From VAZQ01 sp963817015 (GTDB taxonomy: Bacteria > Pseudomonadota > Alphaproteobacteria > Rhizobiales > Xanthobacteraceae): DNA of 64,000 nucleotides. Where the stretch lies: contig CAWFMV010000016.1 in the NCBI GenBank assembly GCA_963817015.1, positions 124,001-188,000 of the forward strand, written 5' to 3'. The translations under genes were made by a program, and so were the position numbers. The notes under the pieces are model-generated. The model saw only the letters and a program-made list of their open reading frames with translations, searched no databases and had not been told where the DNA came from. Below are positions 10,175 to 18,403 of the stretch, one piece after another. The stretch's first letter is position 1. Every line of letters begins with the position of its first letter.

Positions 10175-11184
10175 GCGGCAACCCTCACGCGCGGATCGAT
10201 GACCCCGTAGAGAATGTCGATCACCAGGTTGAGCACCACATAGAGGATGGCCATGGTGAGCACGAAGCCCTGCAGCGGCGCAAAATCGGAGGCAATCAGC
10301 GCCTCGATGGCAAATGACCCGATGCCAGGCCAGGCGAACACCTTCTCGACCAGCACATTGGCGCCGAGCAGGAACGAGAACACCATGCCGAGCGTGGTCA
10401 CGACGGGCAGCAACGCATTGCGGAATGCGTAGGTGACGATGACGGTGAACGGCGAGAGTCCGCTGGCGCGGGCGGTGCGCACGAAGTCGGAGGCGAGCAC
10501 CGCGAGCATCGAGGCGCGCGTCATGCGCGCGATCGGTGCGAGCGAGAAAATGCCAAGCGTCAGCGCGGGCAGGATCAGTTGCTTGAGGCTCGAAAGGAAG
10601 ACCTCGCCATTGCCGGCAATGAGGCTGTCGATGAGATAGAAGCCGGTCACCGGTGGCGGTGGGCTGAAGAAGACATCGAGCCGCCCCAACGGAGCCGGCG
10701 CCCAGCCGAGCAGATAGTAGAACACATAGACCAGGATCAGGCCGGTGAAGAACACCGGCAACGAGACGCCGGCTGTCGAGATGATCCGGCAGGCATGGTC
10801 GATGAGCGATCCGGGCCGCGTTGCGGCCAGAACGCCAAGCGGCACCGCAATCGCCATGGAGACGAGGAGGCCGAGCAGTGTCAGCTCGGCGGAGGCGGGG
10901 AGGCGGTTCCTGATCTCGGTCGTGACCGGCTGGCCGGTGGTGAGCGAGGCGCCGAGATCACCGCGCATGAGGTCCTCGACATAGCGTCCGAACTGCACGA
11001 TCAGCGGCTTGTCGAGGCCGAGCTTGACGCGGATCTGCTCGACCGCCTCCTTGGTGGCGGCGGGCCCGGCGAAATAGGCGGCTGGATCGCCGGGAAGCGC
11101 CCGCGTGAGCAGGAATGTGACGATCACGACGCCGACGAGGCTTGGAATGACGAACAGGAGCCGCTTGAACAACATGCCCAGCAT
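10171..11184 (-). CDS. ABC transporter permease (DppB/OppB type)
   Basis: Inner-membrane permease of 337 residues with the DppB opening: RLLFVIPSLVGVVIVTFLL, then ALPGDPAAYFAG. A periplasmic GLDKPLIVQFGRYVEDL segment precedes the transport core. The EAA motif is near FVRTARASGLSPFTVIVTYA. It follows the binding-protein gene after a gap that holds a short REP-like palindrome. It forms the heterodimeric channel with the next gene. Confidence 0.93.
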   Translation of the reverse strand: MLGMLFKRLLFVIPSLVGVVIVTFLLTRALPGDPAAYFAGPAATKEAVEQIRVKLGLDKPLIVQFGRYVEDLMRGDLGASLTTGQPVTTEIRNRLPASAELTLLGLLVSMAIAVPLGVLAATRPGSLIDHACRIISTAGVSLPVFFTGLILVYVFYYLLGWAPAPLGRLDVFFSPPPPVTGFYLIDSLIAGNGEVFLSSLKQLILPALTLGIFSLAPIARMTRASMLAVLASDFVRTARASGLSPFTVIVTYAFRNALLPVVTTLGMVFSFLLGANVLVEKVFAWPGIGSFAIEALIASDFAPLQGFVLTMAILYVVLNLVIDILYGVIDPRVRVAA

Positions 11185-11218
11185 GACGGGCGCCCTTTTG
11201 GATTTAGACTGCTAGCCT

Positions 11219-11289
11219 GTAGCCCGGATTGAGCGGAGCGAAATCCGGGTGTGCAGGCCCCGCATTTCGCTGCGCTCAATGCGGGCTAC
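11219..11289. repeat. REP-like double hairpin
   Basis: Two imperfect hairpins lie head to tail between the binding protein and the DppB permease. The first pairs CCCGGATT with AATCCGGG, and the second pairs CCCGCATT with AATGCGGG. The outer arms GTAGCCCG and CGGGCTAC pair too. The loop text GAGCGGAGCGA and TCGCTGCGCTC is the form of a dispersed palindrome common in Bradyrhizobium and relatives. In this place it could stabilise the upstream mRNA and lower expression of the downstream permease. Confidence 0.7.
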
Positions 11290-11298
11290 GATTGACCA

Positions 11299-12915
11299 TC
11301 AACCTTTTGCCAGTGCGCGATAGTCGAGCCGGCGGTGGAACCAGTACTGATAGCCGGAGATGTTCTTCTGCATCGCGACGTTGACGTAGGGCTGGTGGAT
11401 CGGGATGCGCGGCATGTCGGCATAGGCGAGATCGACAAAACCTTTGACGTTCTTGTCATAGGCGGCCTTGTTGCCGATCGCAGCCGCGTCAACCGCGGCA
11501 TCGATCATGGTGTCGAGGTCTTTTGACTGGTAGCTCATGGTGTTGAAGATCGAGTTCTTGCCGTGATAGCACCAGATGAAGAAATACTCCGGATAGTCGA
11601 GCCAGCCCGAAAACACGTTGGTGTAGAGCGGCAGCACCTTCTTGTTGAGCTCGGTGCGCCAGGTGGCGCCCGGGATCTTGTTGATGGTGCACTTGATGCC
11701 GATCTGGGCGAGGCTTTCCTGCGTGAGCACGCAGAGCGGCTCGTTGACGCCGGCGAAGCCCAGGTCGAAAGAGATCGTGGTCTCGAAGCCGTTCGGATAG
11801 CCGGCTTCGGCCATCAGCTGCTTGGCCTTCGCGATGTCGGTCGTGAATGGATGCGCCTGCGGCCAGGCCACGTCGGTCGGCGTGCCGGCCGGCTTGCCGA
11901 ACATCGGCTTGGCAAGCCCGAACAGCACCGCGTCCATGATCTTCTGATAGGGGATCGCGTACGCGACGGCTTGGCGCACCTTGAGATTGTCGAACGGCGG
12001 CTTGGTGACGTTCATGCCGATGTACTGGATGCCGTTCGAATAGGGTGTCGACACGATGTTGAGCTTGCCGGAGTTCTTGAGCTCGACGAAATCCTTGTTG
12101 GGCAGGTCATAGGAGATGTCGGCATCGCCACGCTCGAGCAGCGCGCGGCGATTGCCCGCCGACGGCACCATGCGCCACACGATGCGCCTGACCTTGGGCA
12201 ACGGGCCACCTACCCAATTGTCGTTGCGCTCCATGACCACCTCGGTGCCGGCGGTCCATTGCACGACCCGATAGGCGCCGCTGCCCGCGGTTTTCTGCTT
12301 GGTGTATTCGAGACCCCAGGGATCGTTGGCCGCTGCGTTCTTCTTGACCAACTCGGAGTTGTAGATCGCCGGCACGATCACAGCGAGATCGGGAACAGTA
12401 AGCCGATCCTTCTTCAAAAAATCGACGCGGATCGTATGGTCGTCGATGACGACGAATTGCTCCGGCTTGGTCAGCGAGCCGGCGCCCATCTGGAAGGTCG
12501 GAAAGCCGCCGACCGTGACGGCGCGGTCGAGCGACCATTTCACGTCCTTGGCGGTGACCGGCGTGCCGTCCTGGAATGTCGCCTTGCGCTTGAGCTTGAA
12601 GGTGGCCGACATGTCTCCGATGCTCATGTCATCGGCCAATTCCATCTTGAACTTGTCGCGGTCGTAATAGGGCGTGCCGTCGACCGTCTTCATCTCGTGA
12701 CTGATCAGACGGTCGTAGCAGTTCCACGAGACCTCGTAGCCCGGAACGTTGGTGCCCACGCCATGAATGTCGATGTTGTTCGGCCCGCTTTCGGAGACGA
12801 TCAGCAATGTCTCCTGGCGCGACTGCGCCTTCGCGGGCGACCAGATCGCTGGGGCCGAGACGGCGCTGCCTGCGGCAAGCGCGGTCGCCGATTTGAGAAA
12901 GTCACGACGCTTCAT
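11299..12915 (-). CDS. ABC transporter substrate-binding protein, family 5 (DppA type)
   Basis: Periplasmic receptor of 538 residues for the peptide-type importer. The N-terminus MKRRDFLKSATALAAG is a Tat signal with the RRDFLK motif, and an AKAQ cleavage region follows. The SBP_bac_5 signature is spread over KRKATFQDGTPVTAKDVKWS and YIGMNVTKPPFDNLKVRQAV. Many Tat-exported family-5 receptors handle non-peptide ligands, so biuret or a related ureide is a reasonable but unproven cargo. A sigma-54 promoter lies 45 bases upstream of the start. Confidence 0.92.
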   Translation of the reverse strand: MKRRDFLKSATALAAGSAVSAPAIWSPAKAQSRQETLLIVSESGPNNIDIHGVGTNVPGYEVSWNCYDRLISHEMKTVDGTPYYDRDKFKMELADDMSIGDMSATFKLKRKATFQDGTPVTAKDVKWSLDRAVTVGGFPTFQMGAGSLTKPEQFVVIDDHTIRVDFLKKDRLTVPDLAVIVPAIYNSELVKKNAAANDPWGLEYTKQKTAGSGAYRVVQWTAGTEVVMERNDNWVGGPLPKVRRIVWRMVPSAGNRRALLERGDADISYDLPNKDFVELKNSGKLNIVSTPYSNGIQYIGMNVTKPPFDNLKVRQAVAYAIPYQKIMDAVLFGLAKPMFGKPAGTPTDVAWPQAHPFTTDIAKAKQLMAEAGYPNGFETTISFDLGFAGVNEPLCVLTQESLAQIGIKCTINKIPGATWRTELNKKVLPLYTNVFSGWLDYPEYFFIWCYHGKNSIFNTMSYQSKDLDTMIDAAVDAAAIGNKAAYDKNVKGFVDLAYADMPRIPIHQPYVNVAMQKNISGYQYWFHRRLDYRALAKG

Positions 12916-12959
12916 GGTGGGCTCCCCGGGTTCCTGACGTCAGGCCTCAAGTCGCCTCC

Positions 12960-12974
12960 GCAAACTCCGTGCCA
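12960..12974 (-). promoter_or_regulatory. Sigma-54 -24/-12 promoter for the importer-atzGEH operon
   Basis: Read on the minus strand the sequence is TGGCACGGAGTTTGC. It matches the consensus TGGCACG-N4-TTGC at every conserved position, and GG and GC are exactly ten bases apart. The -12 element is about 45 bases before the binding-protein ATG. It implies nitrogen control through an NtrC-like activator. Confidence 0.8.
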
Positions 12975-13114
12975 GCACTGGAACTAGCGCCGAGTGATTC
13001 GTAACTCCATGAAACCGCGTTGTAATTTCGCTGTGACCCGTGTGGTATTGAAGCCCAGCACGGCGCCGGCCCTTGTCGCGCTGCTCAATCAATAGGCAGC
13101 GACTATGACAATGG

Positions 13115-13130
13115 TGGCCTCGATTTTGCT
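13115..13130 (+). promoter_or_regulatory. Possible sigma-54 promoter for biuH
   Basis: TGGCCTCGATTTTGCT keeps the invariant GG and GC with ten bases between, and TTGCT at -12. The -24 element is weaker (TGGCCTC instead of TGGCACG). It ends 31 bases before the biuH ATG, a suitable distance. It would form a divergent sigma-54 pair with the importer promoter 140 bases away. Confidence 0.5.
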
Positions 13131-13160
13131 CGGCAGTTCGCACAGCTGACGAGGCAACAA

Positions 13161-13832
13161 ATGACAACCATGACAATTGAAGCCGAGCCCGGGCCGCAGT
13201 CGATCGATCTCGACAGAGCAGCGCTCGTTATCATCGACATGCAGCGCGACTTCCTTGAACCCGGCGGCTTTGGCGCGGCGCTTGGCAACGATGTCACCAA
13301 ACTGCAGGCTGCGGTCGGGCCTTGCCGCGCCGTCCTGTCAGCGGCCCGCAAGGCGGGAATCCTCGTTATTCATACGCGCGAGGGCCATCGACCCGACCTC
13401 TCCGATGCGCCGCCGTTGAAGGTCAATCGCGGCGATCCGGCAATGCGCATTGGCGCCGCCGGGCCGATGGGCCGGATTCTGATTCGTGGCGAGCCTGGTC
13501 ATGACATCATCCCGGAGCTCTATCCGATCGCGGGCGAGCCCGTCATCGACAAGCCGGGAAAGGGCGCGTTCTGCCAGACCGACCTGGAGCTCATGCTGCA
13601 CAATCGCGGTATCGAGACACTCCTCGTGTGTGGCGTGACTACCGAAGTCTGCGTCAACACGACCGTGCGCGAGGCCAACGATCGCGGCTTCCGCTGCATT
13701 GTGCTGTCGGACTGTTGCGGCTCGTACTTTCCGGCGTTTCACGAGGCGGGCCTTGCCATGATCAAGGCCCAAGGCGGGATCTTCGGCTGGGTATCAGGAT
13801 CGCAATCGCTGCTTAAAGCATTGGCAGCTTAG
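13161..13832 (+). CDS. biuH: Biuret hydrolase BiuH (isochorismatase-fold cysteine hydrolase)
   Basis: Cysteine hydrolase of 223 residues. The triad residues are visible: Asp26 in VIIDMQRDF, Lys134 in DKPGKGAF and Cys164 in GVTTEVCVNTT. Their spacing is close to that known for biuret hydrolase of Rhizobium leguminosarum. The TTEVC motif, in place of the TNVC found in many relatives, fits the biuret/triuret branch. BiuH turns biuret into allophanate plus ammonia, which AtzF then degrades. It is divergent from the importer-atzGEH operon. Alternatives are a triuret hydrolase or a ureidoacrylate-type amidohydrolase; the neighbours favour biuret. ATG at 13161 is taken, and ATG at 13170 is also possible. 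Confidence 0.82.
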   Translation: MTTMTIEAEPGPQSIDLDRAALVIIDMQRDFLEPGGFGAALGNDVTKLQAAVGPCRAVLSAARKAGILVIHTREGHRPDLSDAPPLKVNRGDPAMRIGAAGPMGRILIRGEPGHDIIPELYPIAGEPVIDKPGKGAFCQTDLELMLHNRGIETLLVCGVTTEVCVNTTVREANDRGFRCIVLSDCCGSYFPAFHEAGLAMIKAQGGIFGWVSGSQSLLKALAA

Positions 13833-14099
13833 TGCTGAGCGAGTTGGCCTTCGGACGCGAGTGGTGCGTGTAAAATTCGTTGGCCAATCCCAACTTCAAC
13901 GCACCTTTCTGCATTTAAAATACTCTTTCTGCGACTTCATTTTGATCATTAACCAATGTCTCGGTCGATCACCTGCATGCGGCTTCCAAGCGACGACGGC
14001 TGAAAATTTTCTTGTGACTGACCGAAAAGACCTCGTTTGAGTCGTGAATTTGTTGCATCGGGCCCACACCCCTCAAGTCCTTATGACAGATCAATGACT

Positions 14100-14116
14100 T
14101 TGGCACGTGGCTTGCG
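14100..14116 (+). promoter_or_regulatory. Sigma-54 -24/-12 promoter upstream of the porin-like gene
   Basis: TTGGCACGTGGCTTGCG matches the sigma-54 consensus at all conserved bases, with GG and GC ten bases apart. It lies about 200 bases before the outer-membrane protein ATG. This leaves a long leader, or perhaps a missed small gene. The rest of the 481-base gap (13833-14313) holds no gene that I can support, and I found no clear NtrC site in it. Confidence 0.75.
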
Positions 14117-14313
14117 AAGGTGTCGTTGTGATCGCGACACGTCGCGAACGTTTCCGAGACCGGCAACGGTTCTTGAACGGGAAAGCCATGCTCAAAATCT
14201 GGGCGAGAAGCGCCCAGCTCATGGTCAATCCGCCTCAAGAACGATCAGGAACGCCACGGGATCGGAAGCGCGGGGGCAAGGCGTTTCTTGTGACTTGGCA
14301 AGGAGAAGTTGGG

Positions 14314-15288
14314 ATGGGGTTCAATCGATACGCTGGCGCGCTCCTGGCGAGCGCTGCGGGCATGGGGATCAGCTTGGGGGTTACGGCATCATTCGCGGCT
14401 GACATGCCGCTCAAGGCGCCACCGCCGGTCGTCGAGCCTTTGGATATGCACGCCTTCTTCGACGTGTCGTTCAAGAATGCGTACATCACGCCGCGTGGTC
14501 TCTTGGTGACGAACACTGGCCTTACCACGCAATTCCTCGCTGGCTTGGCGGGCGACGTTTACAAGAGCAAGACCGGCTTCATCAATTCGGTCAGCGTCTA
14601 CGGCTATGTGTGGAACGACCTCTGGAGCGAGCAGAGGCCCACAAACCACACAGTAGGCTCGTGGAATGAGTTCGACTGGGCGGTCGGCATGACCGTGAAG
14701 TTCGCGCAGAACTGGAAGTTCGGCGTAGAATATGTCGAGTTCCTGAGCCCGCCCGGCAACTTCAGCATCGAGCGCAACATCGAGTTTACGCTCGCCTACG
14801 ATGACAGCTCTTGGTGGGGCGGCGGTCCCTTCACGCTCAATCCGTACGTCAAGCTCTTCTACGCGGTCTCCTCCGGCTCTTCGACGGTCGTCACCGGCAA
14901 GGCCGGCGACACCTACGACGTCGAGCTCGGCATCGTGCCCGACCCTCGATATGAAGCGATATCTCGGCATTCCATTGGTGTTATCCGCGCCGACCTGGGT
15001 CACGGTTGGCCCCTCGGATTACTGGAACGTCGGCGGCAATCACTGCGGCCCTGCGCTGTGCAGCACCGACAATGTTGGCGTTTTCTCGACCGGTCTGACC
15101 GGCAAGTTGGCGCTGGATTGGGTGCCTGCGCGATACGGCAAGTGGTACGCCAAGGCCGGCTTCCAGTACTTCAACTTCCTCAACGACAACCTGCAGCTGG
15201 CGCAGACGGCTACGCTTGGCGACTCCGTACTCGCAAGACTCACAAAGACTACGTCGTCGGCTTCGGCGGCCTCGGCTTCAGCTTCTAA
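14314..15288 (+). CDS. Outer-membrane beta-barrel protein, frame broken twice
   Basis: Predicted outer-membrane barrel of about 325 residues. The start at 14314 follows AGGAG by nine bases. It gives a signal peptide ending SFAADMPLKAPPP, a mature start typical of Bradyrhizobium outer-membrane proteins. The body is rich in alternating aromatic and polar strands (SVYGYVWNDLW, WKFGVEYVEF), and the last residues GFGGLGFSF end in Phe, as barrel proteins need for assembly. One frame change near 14940 and another near 15222 join three pieces with continuous barrel character. Transcription from the sigma-54 site would make it a nitrogen-starvation outer-membrane channel. The substrate is unknown. Confidence 0.75.
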   Translation: MGFNRYAGALLASAAGMGISLGVTASFAADMPLKAPPPVVEPLDMHAFFDVSFKNAYITPRGLLVTNTGLTTQFLAGLAGDVYKSKTGFINSVSVYGYVWNDLWSEQRPTNHTVGSWNEFDWAVGMTVKFAQNWKFGVEYVEFLSPPGNFSIERNIEFTLAYDDSSWWGGGPFTLNPYVKLFYAVSSGSSTVVTGKAGDTYDVELGIVPDPRYEAISRHSIGVIRADLGHGWPLGLLERRRQSLRPCAVQHRQCWRFLDRSDRQVGAGLGACAIRQVVRQGRLPVLQLPQRQPAAGADGYAWRLRTRKTHKDYVVGFGGLGFSF

Positions 15289-15305
15289 GGTCCCCAACCC
15301 CGCGT

Positions 15306-15368
15306 GGAGGCGGATGACATGTTCTTGCTCGCAAAACCTCCCGAACAAGATTCGTGACATCCGCCTCC
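15306..15368. terminator. Long stem-loop after the porin-like gene
   Basis: GGAGGCGGATG at 15306 pairs perfectly with CATCCGCCTCC at 15358, an 11-base stem with a 41-base loop. It starts 17 bases after the porin stop. No T-run follows directly, so it may act as an mRNA-end stabiliser or a factor-dependent end rather than a simple terminator. Confidence 0.45.
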
Positions 15369-15450
15369 GGCGCGCCTGATCAAAGCTAATTTTTCTAAGT
15401 CTGCCCGCGACGCGGGAGCATCGCGGCAGCCATCCTGGCGGGAGCGTGCG

Positions 15451-17049
15451 ATGACAATGGCGACGGACAGAACCTTTCGTCCAACCATCTGGACACCTGG
15501 TGACTGGAACGCCTTCTTCGGGTTCGGCACCAATATCCTGGTCAACATGCTGGTCCTGACCGGACTCTTGCGCTTCGTGCTCAAGATGCCGAACTCGCTG
15601 GTGTTCGGCCGCATCCTGCCGGCGCTCGGGCTGATGATGTGCCTGAGCACTTTCTACTACGCGTTCCTGGCCTATCGGCTGGCGCTTCGGACCGGCCGCA
15701 GCGACGTCTGCGCGCTGCCCTCCGGCGTGAGCGTGCCGCACATGTTCGTGGTCACGTTCGTGATCATGCTGCCGATCACGCTCAAGACCAACGACCCGAT
15801 CAAGGGCTGGGAGGCTGGGCTCGTCTGGGTGTTCTTCCAGAGCTTCATCCTGATGATCGGCGGCTTCGTCGCGCCCTACATTCGCAAGATCACGCCGCGC
15901 GCGGCGCTGCTCGGCACGCTTGCCGGCGTCTCGATCACCTTCATCTCGATGCGGCCGGCGCTTGAAATGTACATGACGCCGATCATCGGCATCGTCTGCT
16001 TCGCCATCATCATGGTGAGCTGGTTCGGCGGCTACAAGTATCCCAAGGGAATTCCCGCCGGGCTGGTGGCGATCGCGGCCGGCATGCTGATCGCGTGGGG
16101 CTCGAACCTGTTCGGCCTCGGCTACGGCGGCCTGAGCCTCGAGAAGCTCACCGGTGCCTTCGCCAATTTCGGCTTCTCCGTGCCGGTGCCGGCGGTCGAT
16201 CATGTGTTCTCGGGCTTTGAGTTCCTCGGCATCATCCTGGTCACCGCCATTCCATTCGGCATCTATGACCTGGTCGAGGCCATGGACAACGTCGAGAGCG
16301 CGGAGGCAGCAGGCGATGCGTTCCCGACCACGCAGGTGCTGACCGCCGATGGCGTCGTGAGTCTCATCGGCTGCCTGATGGGCAACCCGTTCATCAACGC
16401 GGTCTATATCGGCCATCCGGGCTGGAAGGCGATGGGCGGCCGCATCGGCTATTCGGCCGCGACCGGCCTGATGGTGATCGTGCTGGCGTGGTTCGGGGTG
16501 ATTGCGCTGCTTCTGTCGCTGGTGCCGGTGGTCGCGATCTCGCCGATCCTGCTCTACATCGGCATGCTGATCGGCGCGCAGGCGTTCCAGGAGACGCCGA
16601 AGAGCCATGCGCCCGCGATCGTGCTGGCGCTGGTGCCGCACCTTGCGGCCTGGTGCAAGACTCTCATGGACGGCGCGCTGACGGCTGCCGGGACAAATGC
16701 GGCCGCGGTCGGCTTCGACAAGCTCGGCCAGGTCGGCGTCCTCTATCATGGGCTTGAAGTGCTTGGCGGCGGCGCGATCCTCACGGGCCTCATCCTTGGT
16801 GCCGTGGGCGCATTCATCGTCGAGAAGAAATTCCAGGAGGCCGCGGCCTTTGCGGCGGCTGGTGCAGTGCTGACCTTCTTCGGCTTCATGCACGGCGAGT
16901 CGGTCGGCATTGCGGTGACACCCTCGGTCGCGATCGCCTATGCGATCGTGGCGGTCTTCCTGTTCGTGCTCAGCCGCGCGCCGGAGACTGCGACCGCTTC
17001 CGTGCCGCCACTGCCCGGCAAGGGCATGGCAGCAACGCCAGCGGAGTAA
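15451..17049 (+). CDS. NCS2-type nucleobase permease
   Basis: Polytopic permease of 532 residues, with at least twelve hydrophobic segments and no signal peptide. The N-terminus WTPGDWNAFFGFGTNILVNM and the central IPFGIYDLVEAMDNVESAEA fit the xanthine/uracil (NCS2) superfamily, in the branch near AzgA and related uncharacterised permeases. It imports a nucleobase-like heterocycle with protons. It is convergent with the amidohydrolase operon, with a shared terminator between them. That pairing suggests that permease and amidohydrolase handle related rings, but this is inference. Confidence 0.85.
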   Translation: MTMATDRTFRPTIWTPGDWNAFFGFGTNILVNMLVLTGLLRFVLKMPNSLVFGRILPALGLMMCLSTFYYAFLAYRLALRTGRSDVCALPSGVSVPHMFVVTFVIMLPITLKTNDPIKGWEAGLVWVFFQSFILMIGGFVAPYIRKITPRAALLGTLAGVSITFISMRPALEMYMTPIIGIVCFAIIMVSWFGGYKYPKGIPAGLVAIAAGMLIAWGSNLFGLGYGGLSLEKLTGAFANFGFSVPVPAVDHVFSGFEFLGIILVTAIPFGIYDLVEAMDNVESAEAAGDAFPTTQVLTADGVVSLIGCLMGNPFINAVYIGHPGWKAMGGRIGYSAATGLMVIVLAWFGVIALLLSLVPVVAISPILLYIGMLIGAQAFQETPKSHAPAIVLALVPHLAAWCKTLMDGALTAAGTNAAAVGFDKLGQVGVLYHGLEVLGGGAILTGLILGAVGAFIVEKKFQEAAAFAAAGAVLTFFGFMHGESVGIAVTPSVAIAYAIVAVFLFVLSRAPETATASVPPLPGKGMAATPAE

Positions 17050-17093
17050 TTTGCGCGCTGCCGGAAAGATGGTGGACGGCGGCGAGCCTGCGG

Positions 17094-17130
17094 AACGGCG
17101 TGGAACAACCCCCTCCACGCCGTTTCGTCT
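17094..17130. terminator. Bidirectional terminator hairpin
   Basis: AACGGCGTGGA at 17094-17104 pairs perfectly with TCCACGCCGTT at 17114-17124. It sits in the 107-base gap between two convergent genes. TTTCGTCTT follows on the plus strand. It can end transcription of both the NCS2 permease and the amidohydrolase operon. Confidence 0.65.
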
Positions 17131-17156
17131 TGAGCGGTTTCGAGCCTGTACCTGCG

Positions 17157-18386
17157 TTATGCAGGTGCGTTGAGAGCGGGGGCAGGGCGCGTGAAGCTGC
17201 GGCGGCCACGCTTGAAACCCAGAAGCGGTTGGGCCAGCTCCGCGATCCCCGCAGCCGCGTCGCCGCAGTCAAGCACGATCAGATCCGCCGGGTTGCCGAG
17301 TGCAACGCCATAATCGCGCAGGTTCATCAGCTTGGCGGGTTGCGTGGTCACCAGGTCGAAGCAGGCCGCCAGCTCGTGCGCTGTGCCAATCTGCGCGATA
17401 TTGGCGTAGAGGTTTGCCATCCGCACGAGCGAGCAATCACCGAAGGGCGTGAACGGGTTGAGCACGTTGTTGGTGGCGAGCGAGCAGGTTACGCCATGCT
17501 CGGCAAGCTTGTGGGCGTGCGTGACGCCGCGCGGAACATTGTGACCGTAGGCACGGCCCATCAGGAACAGGTCAGTCGCCGGCAGCACCGTGACCGCGAC
17601 GCCGGCATCGGCCAGCCGTCGCGCGATGCTCGCAAGCTCGCCCGGCGGCACGGCCGACAGCTTGGTCACATGCCCGACCGCGACACGGCCGCCGTAGCGG
17701 AGAGATTCCGCCTGCCGGCAGACCTCCAGAAGGTCCATCCGCACCGGATCGATATCGAAATCGAGATGAAAGTCGATGTCGATATCGAAGCGGCGAGCGA
17801 TCTCGAAGATGCGGGCGATCTGTCCGTGCGGATTGCTGTCGGTATAGGGGCAGCCGCCGATCAGGTCTGCACCGGCCTCGCAGGCCGCGATCAGCAGTTC
17901 CTCCGTGCCCGGGTCATTGAGCAAGCCTTCCTGCGGGAACACGCAGATGTCCAGGTCGATCGCCCAGGCGTAGTCCCGCTTCAGGCGCTGAATGGCTGCG
18001 AAGCTGCGCAGTTCGATGCGCGGATCGACCTCGACGTGCGTGCGCATGCGCGTGGTGCCTTGGACGATCGCCTTCTCCAGTGTGCGCCGGCCGCGCTCAT
18101 AGACATCCTCTTCCGAAAAGGCGCGCTTGGCGGCGGCGACCTGCGCGATCGCCTCCTGAAGCGTTCCCTTCTCCGAGTGGCAGCGATCAAGAATGCAGGA
18201 CTTGTCGAGATGGATGTGGGTTTCGACGAACCCGGCTGTCACCAGCCGGCCGTCGACATTCTCGGCAGGCGCATCGGTTGTCATCTGCCCGATCTCGACG
18301 ATCTCGCCGCCGGCGATGCCGATATCGAACGTCGCCGCGCCACGTCCGTGGATGCGGGCATTGCGCAAGACAAGATCGAGCGGCAT
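17157..18386 (-). CDS. AtzC/cytosine-deaminase-like amidohydrolase
   Basis: Metal-dependent cyclic amidohydrolase of 409 residues. The metal ligands of the CodA/AtzC branch are visible: HIHLDK at about residue 58, a DFHLDFD segment in the barrel middle, VGHVTKLS and ATNNVLNPFTPFGD. The N-terminal LVLRNARIHGRG and C-terminal NPADLIVLDCGD are the composite beta domain of the superfamily. The family deaminates or dealkylaminates pyrimidines and s-triazines (cytosine, isopropylammelide). The true substrate cannot be read from sequence. It is the last gene of the liv operon, 17 bases after the transporter gene, so its substrate is probably what that transporter brings in. Confidence 0.85.
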   Translation of the reverse strand: MPLDLVLRNARIHGRGAATFDIGIAGGEIVEIGQMTTDAPAENVDGRLVTAGFVETHIHLDKSCILDRCHSEKGTLQEAIAQVAAAKRAFSEEDVYERGRRTLEKAIVQGTTRMRTHVEVDPRIELRSFAAIQRLKRDYAWAIDLDICVFPQEGLLNDPGTEELLIAACEAGADLIGGCPYTDSNPHGQIARIFEIARRFDIDIDFHLDFDIDPVRMDLLEVCRQAESLRYGGRVAVGHVTKLSAVPPGELASIARRLADAGVAVTVLPATDLFLMGRAYGHNVPRGVTHAHKLAEHGVTCSLATNNVLNPFTPFGDCSLVRMANLYANIAQIGTAHELAACFDLVTTQPAKLMNLRDYGVALGNPADLIVLDCGDAAAGIAELAQPLLGFKRGRRSFTRPAPALNAPA

Positions 18387-18403
18387 GGTCTATCGCGACT
18401 TTG

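Noticed and set aside
13833..14099. NtrC enhancer sites before the porin promoter
   Set aside because: I looked for GCAC-N-GTGC type palindromes and found none good enough to report.
15040..17118. Very long open frame on the minus strand opposite the NCS2 permease
   Set aside because: Its product is a low-complexity His/Asp/Arg-rich text that mirrors the permease codons. It is an antisense shadow caused by high GC.
17157..18386. Exact call as N-isopropylammelide hydrolase AtzC
   Set aside because: Fold and metal ligands match the family, but the substrate loops cannot be matched to AtzC by eye, and atzA/atzB are absent.
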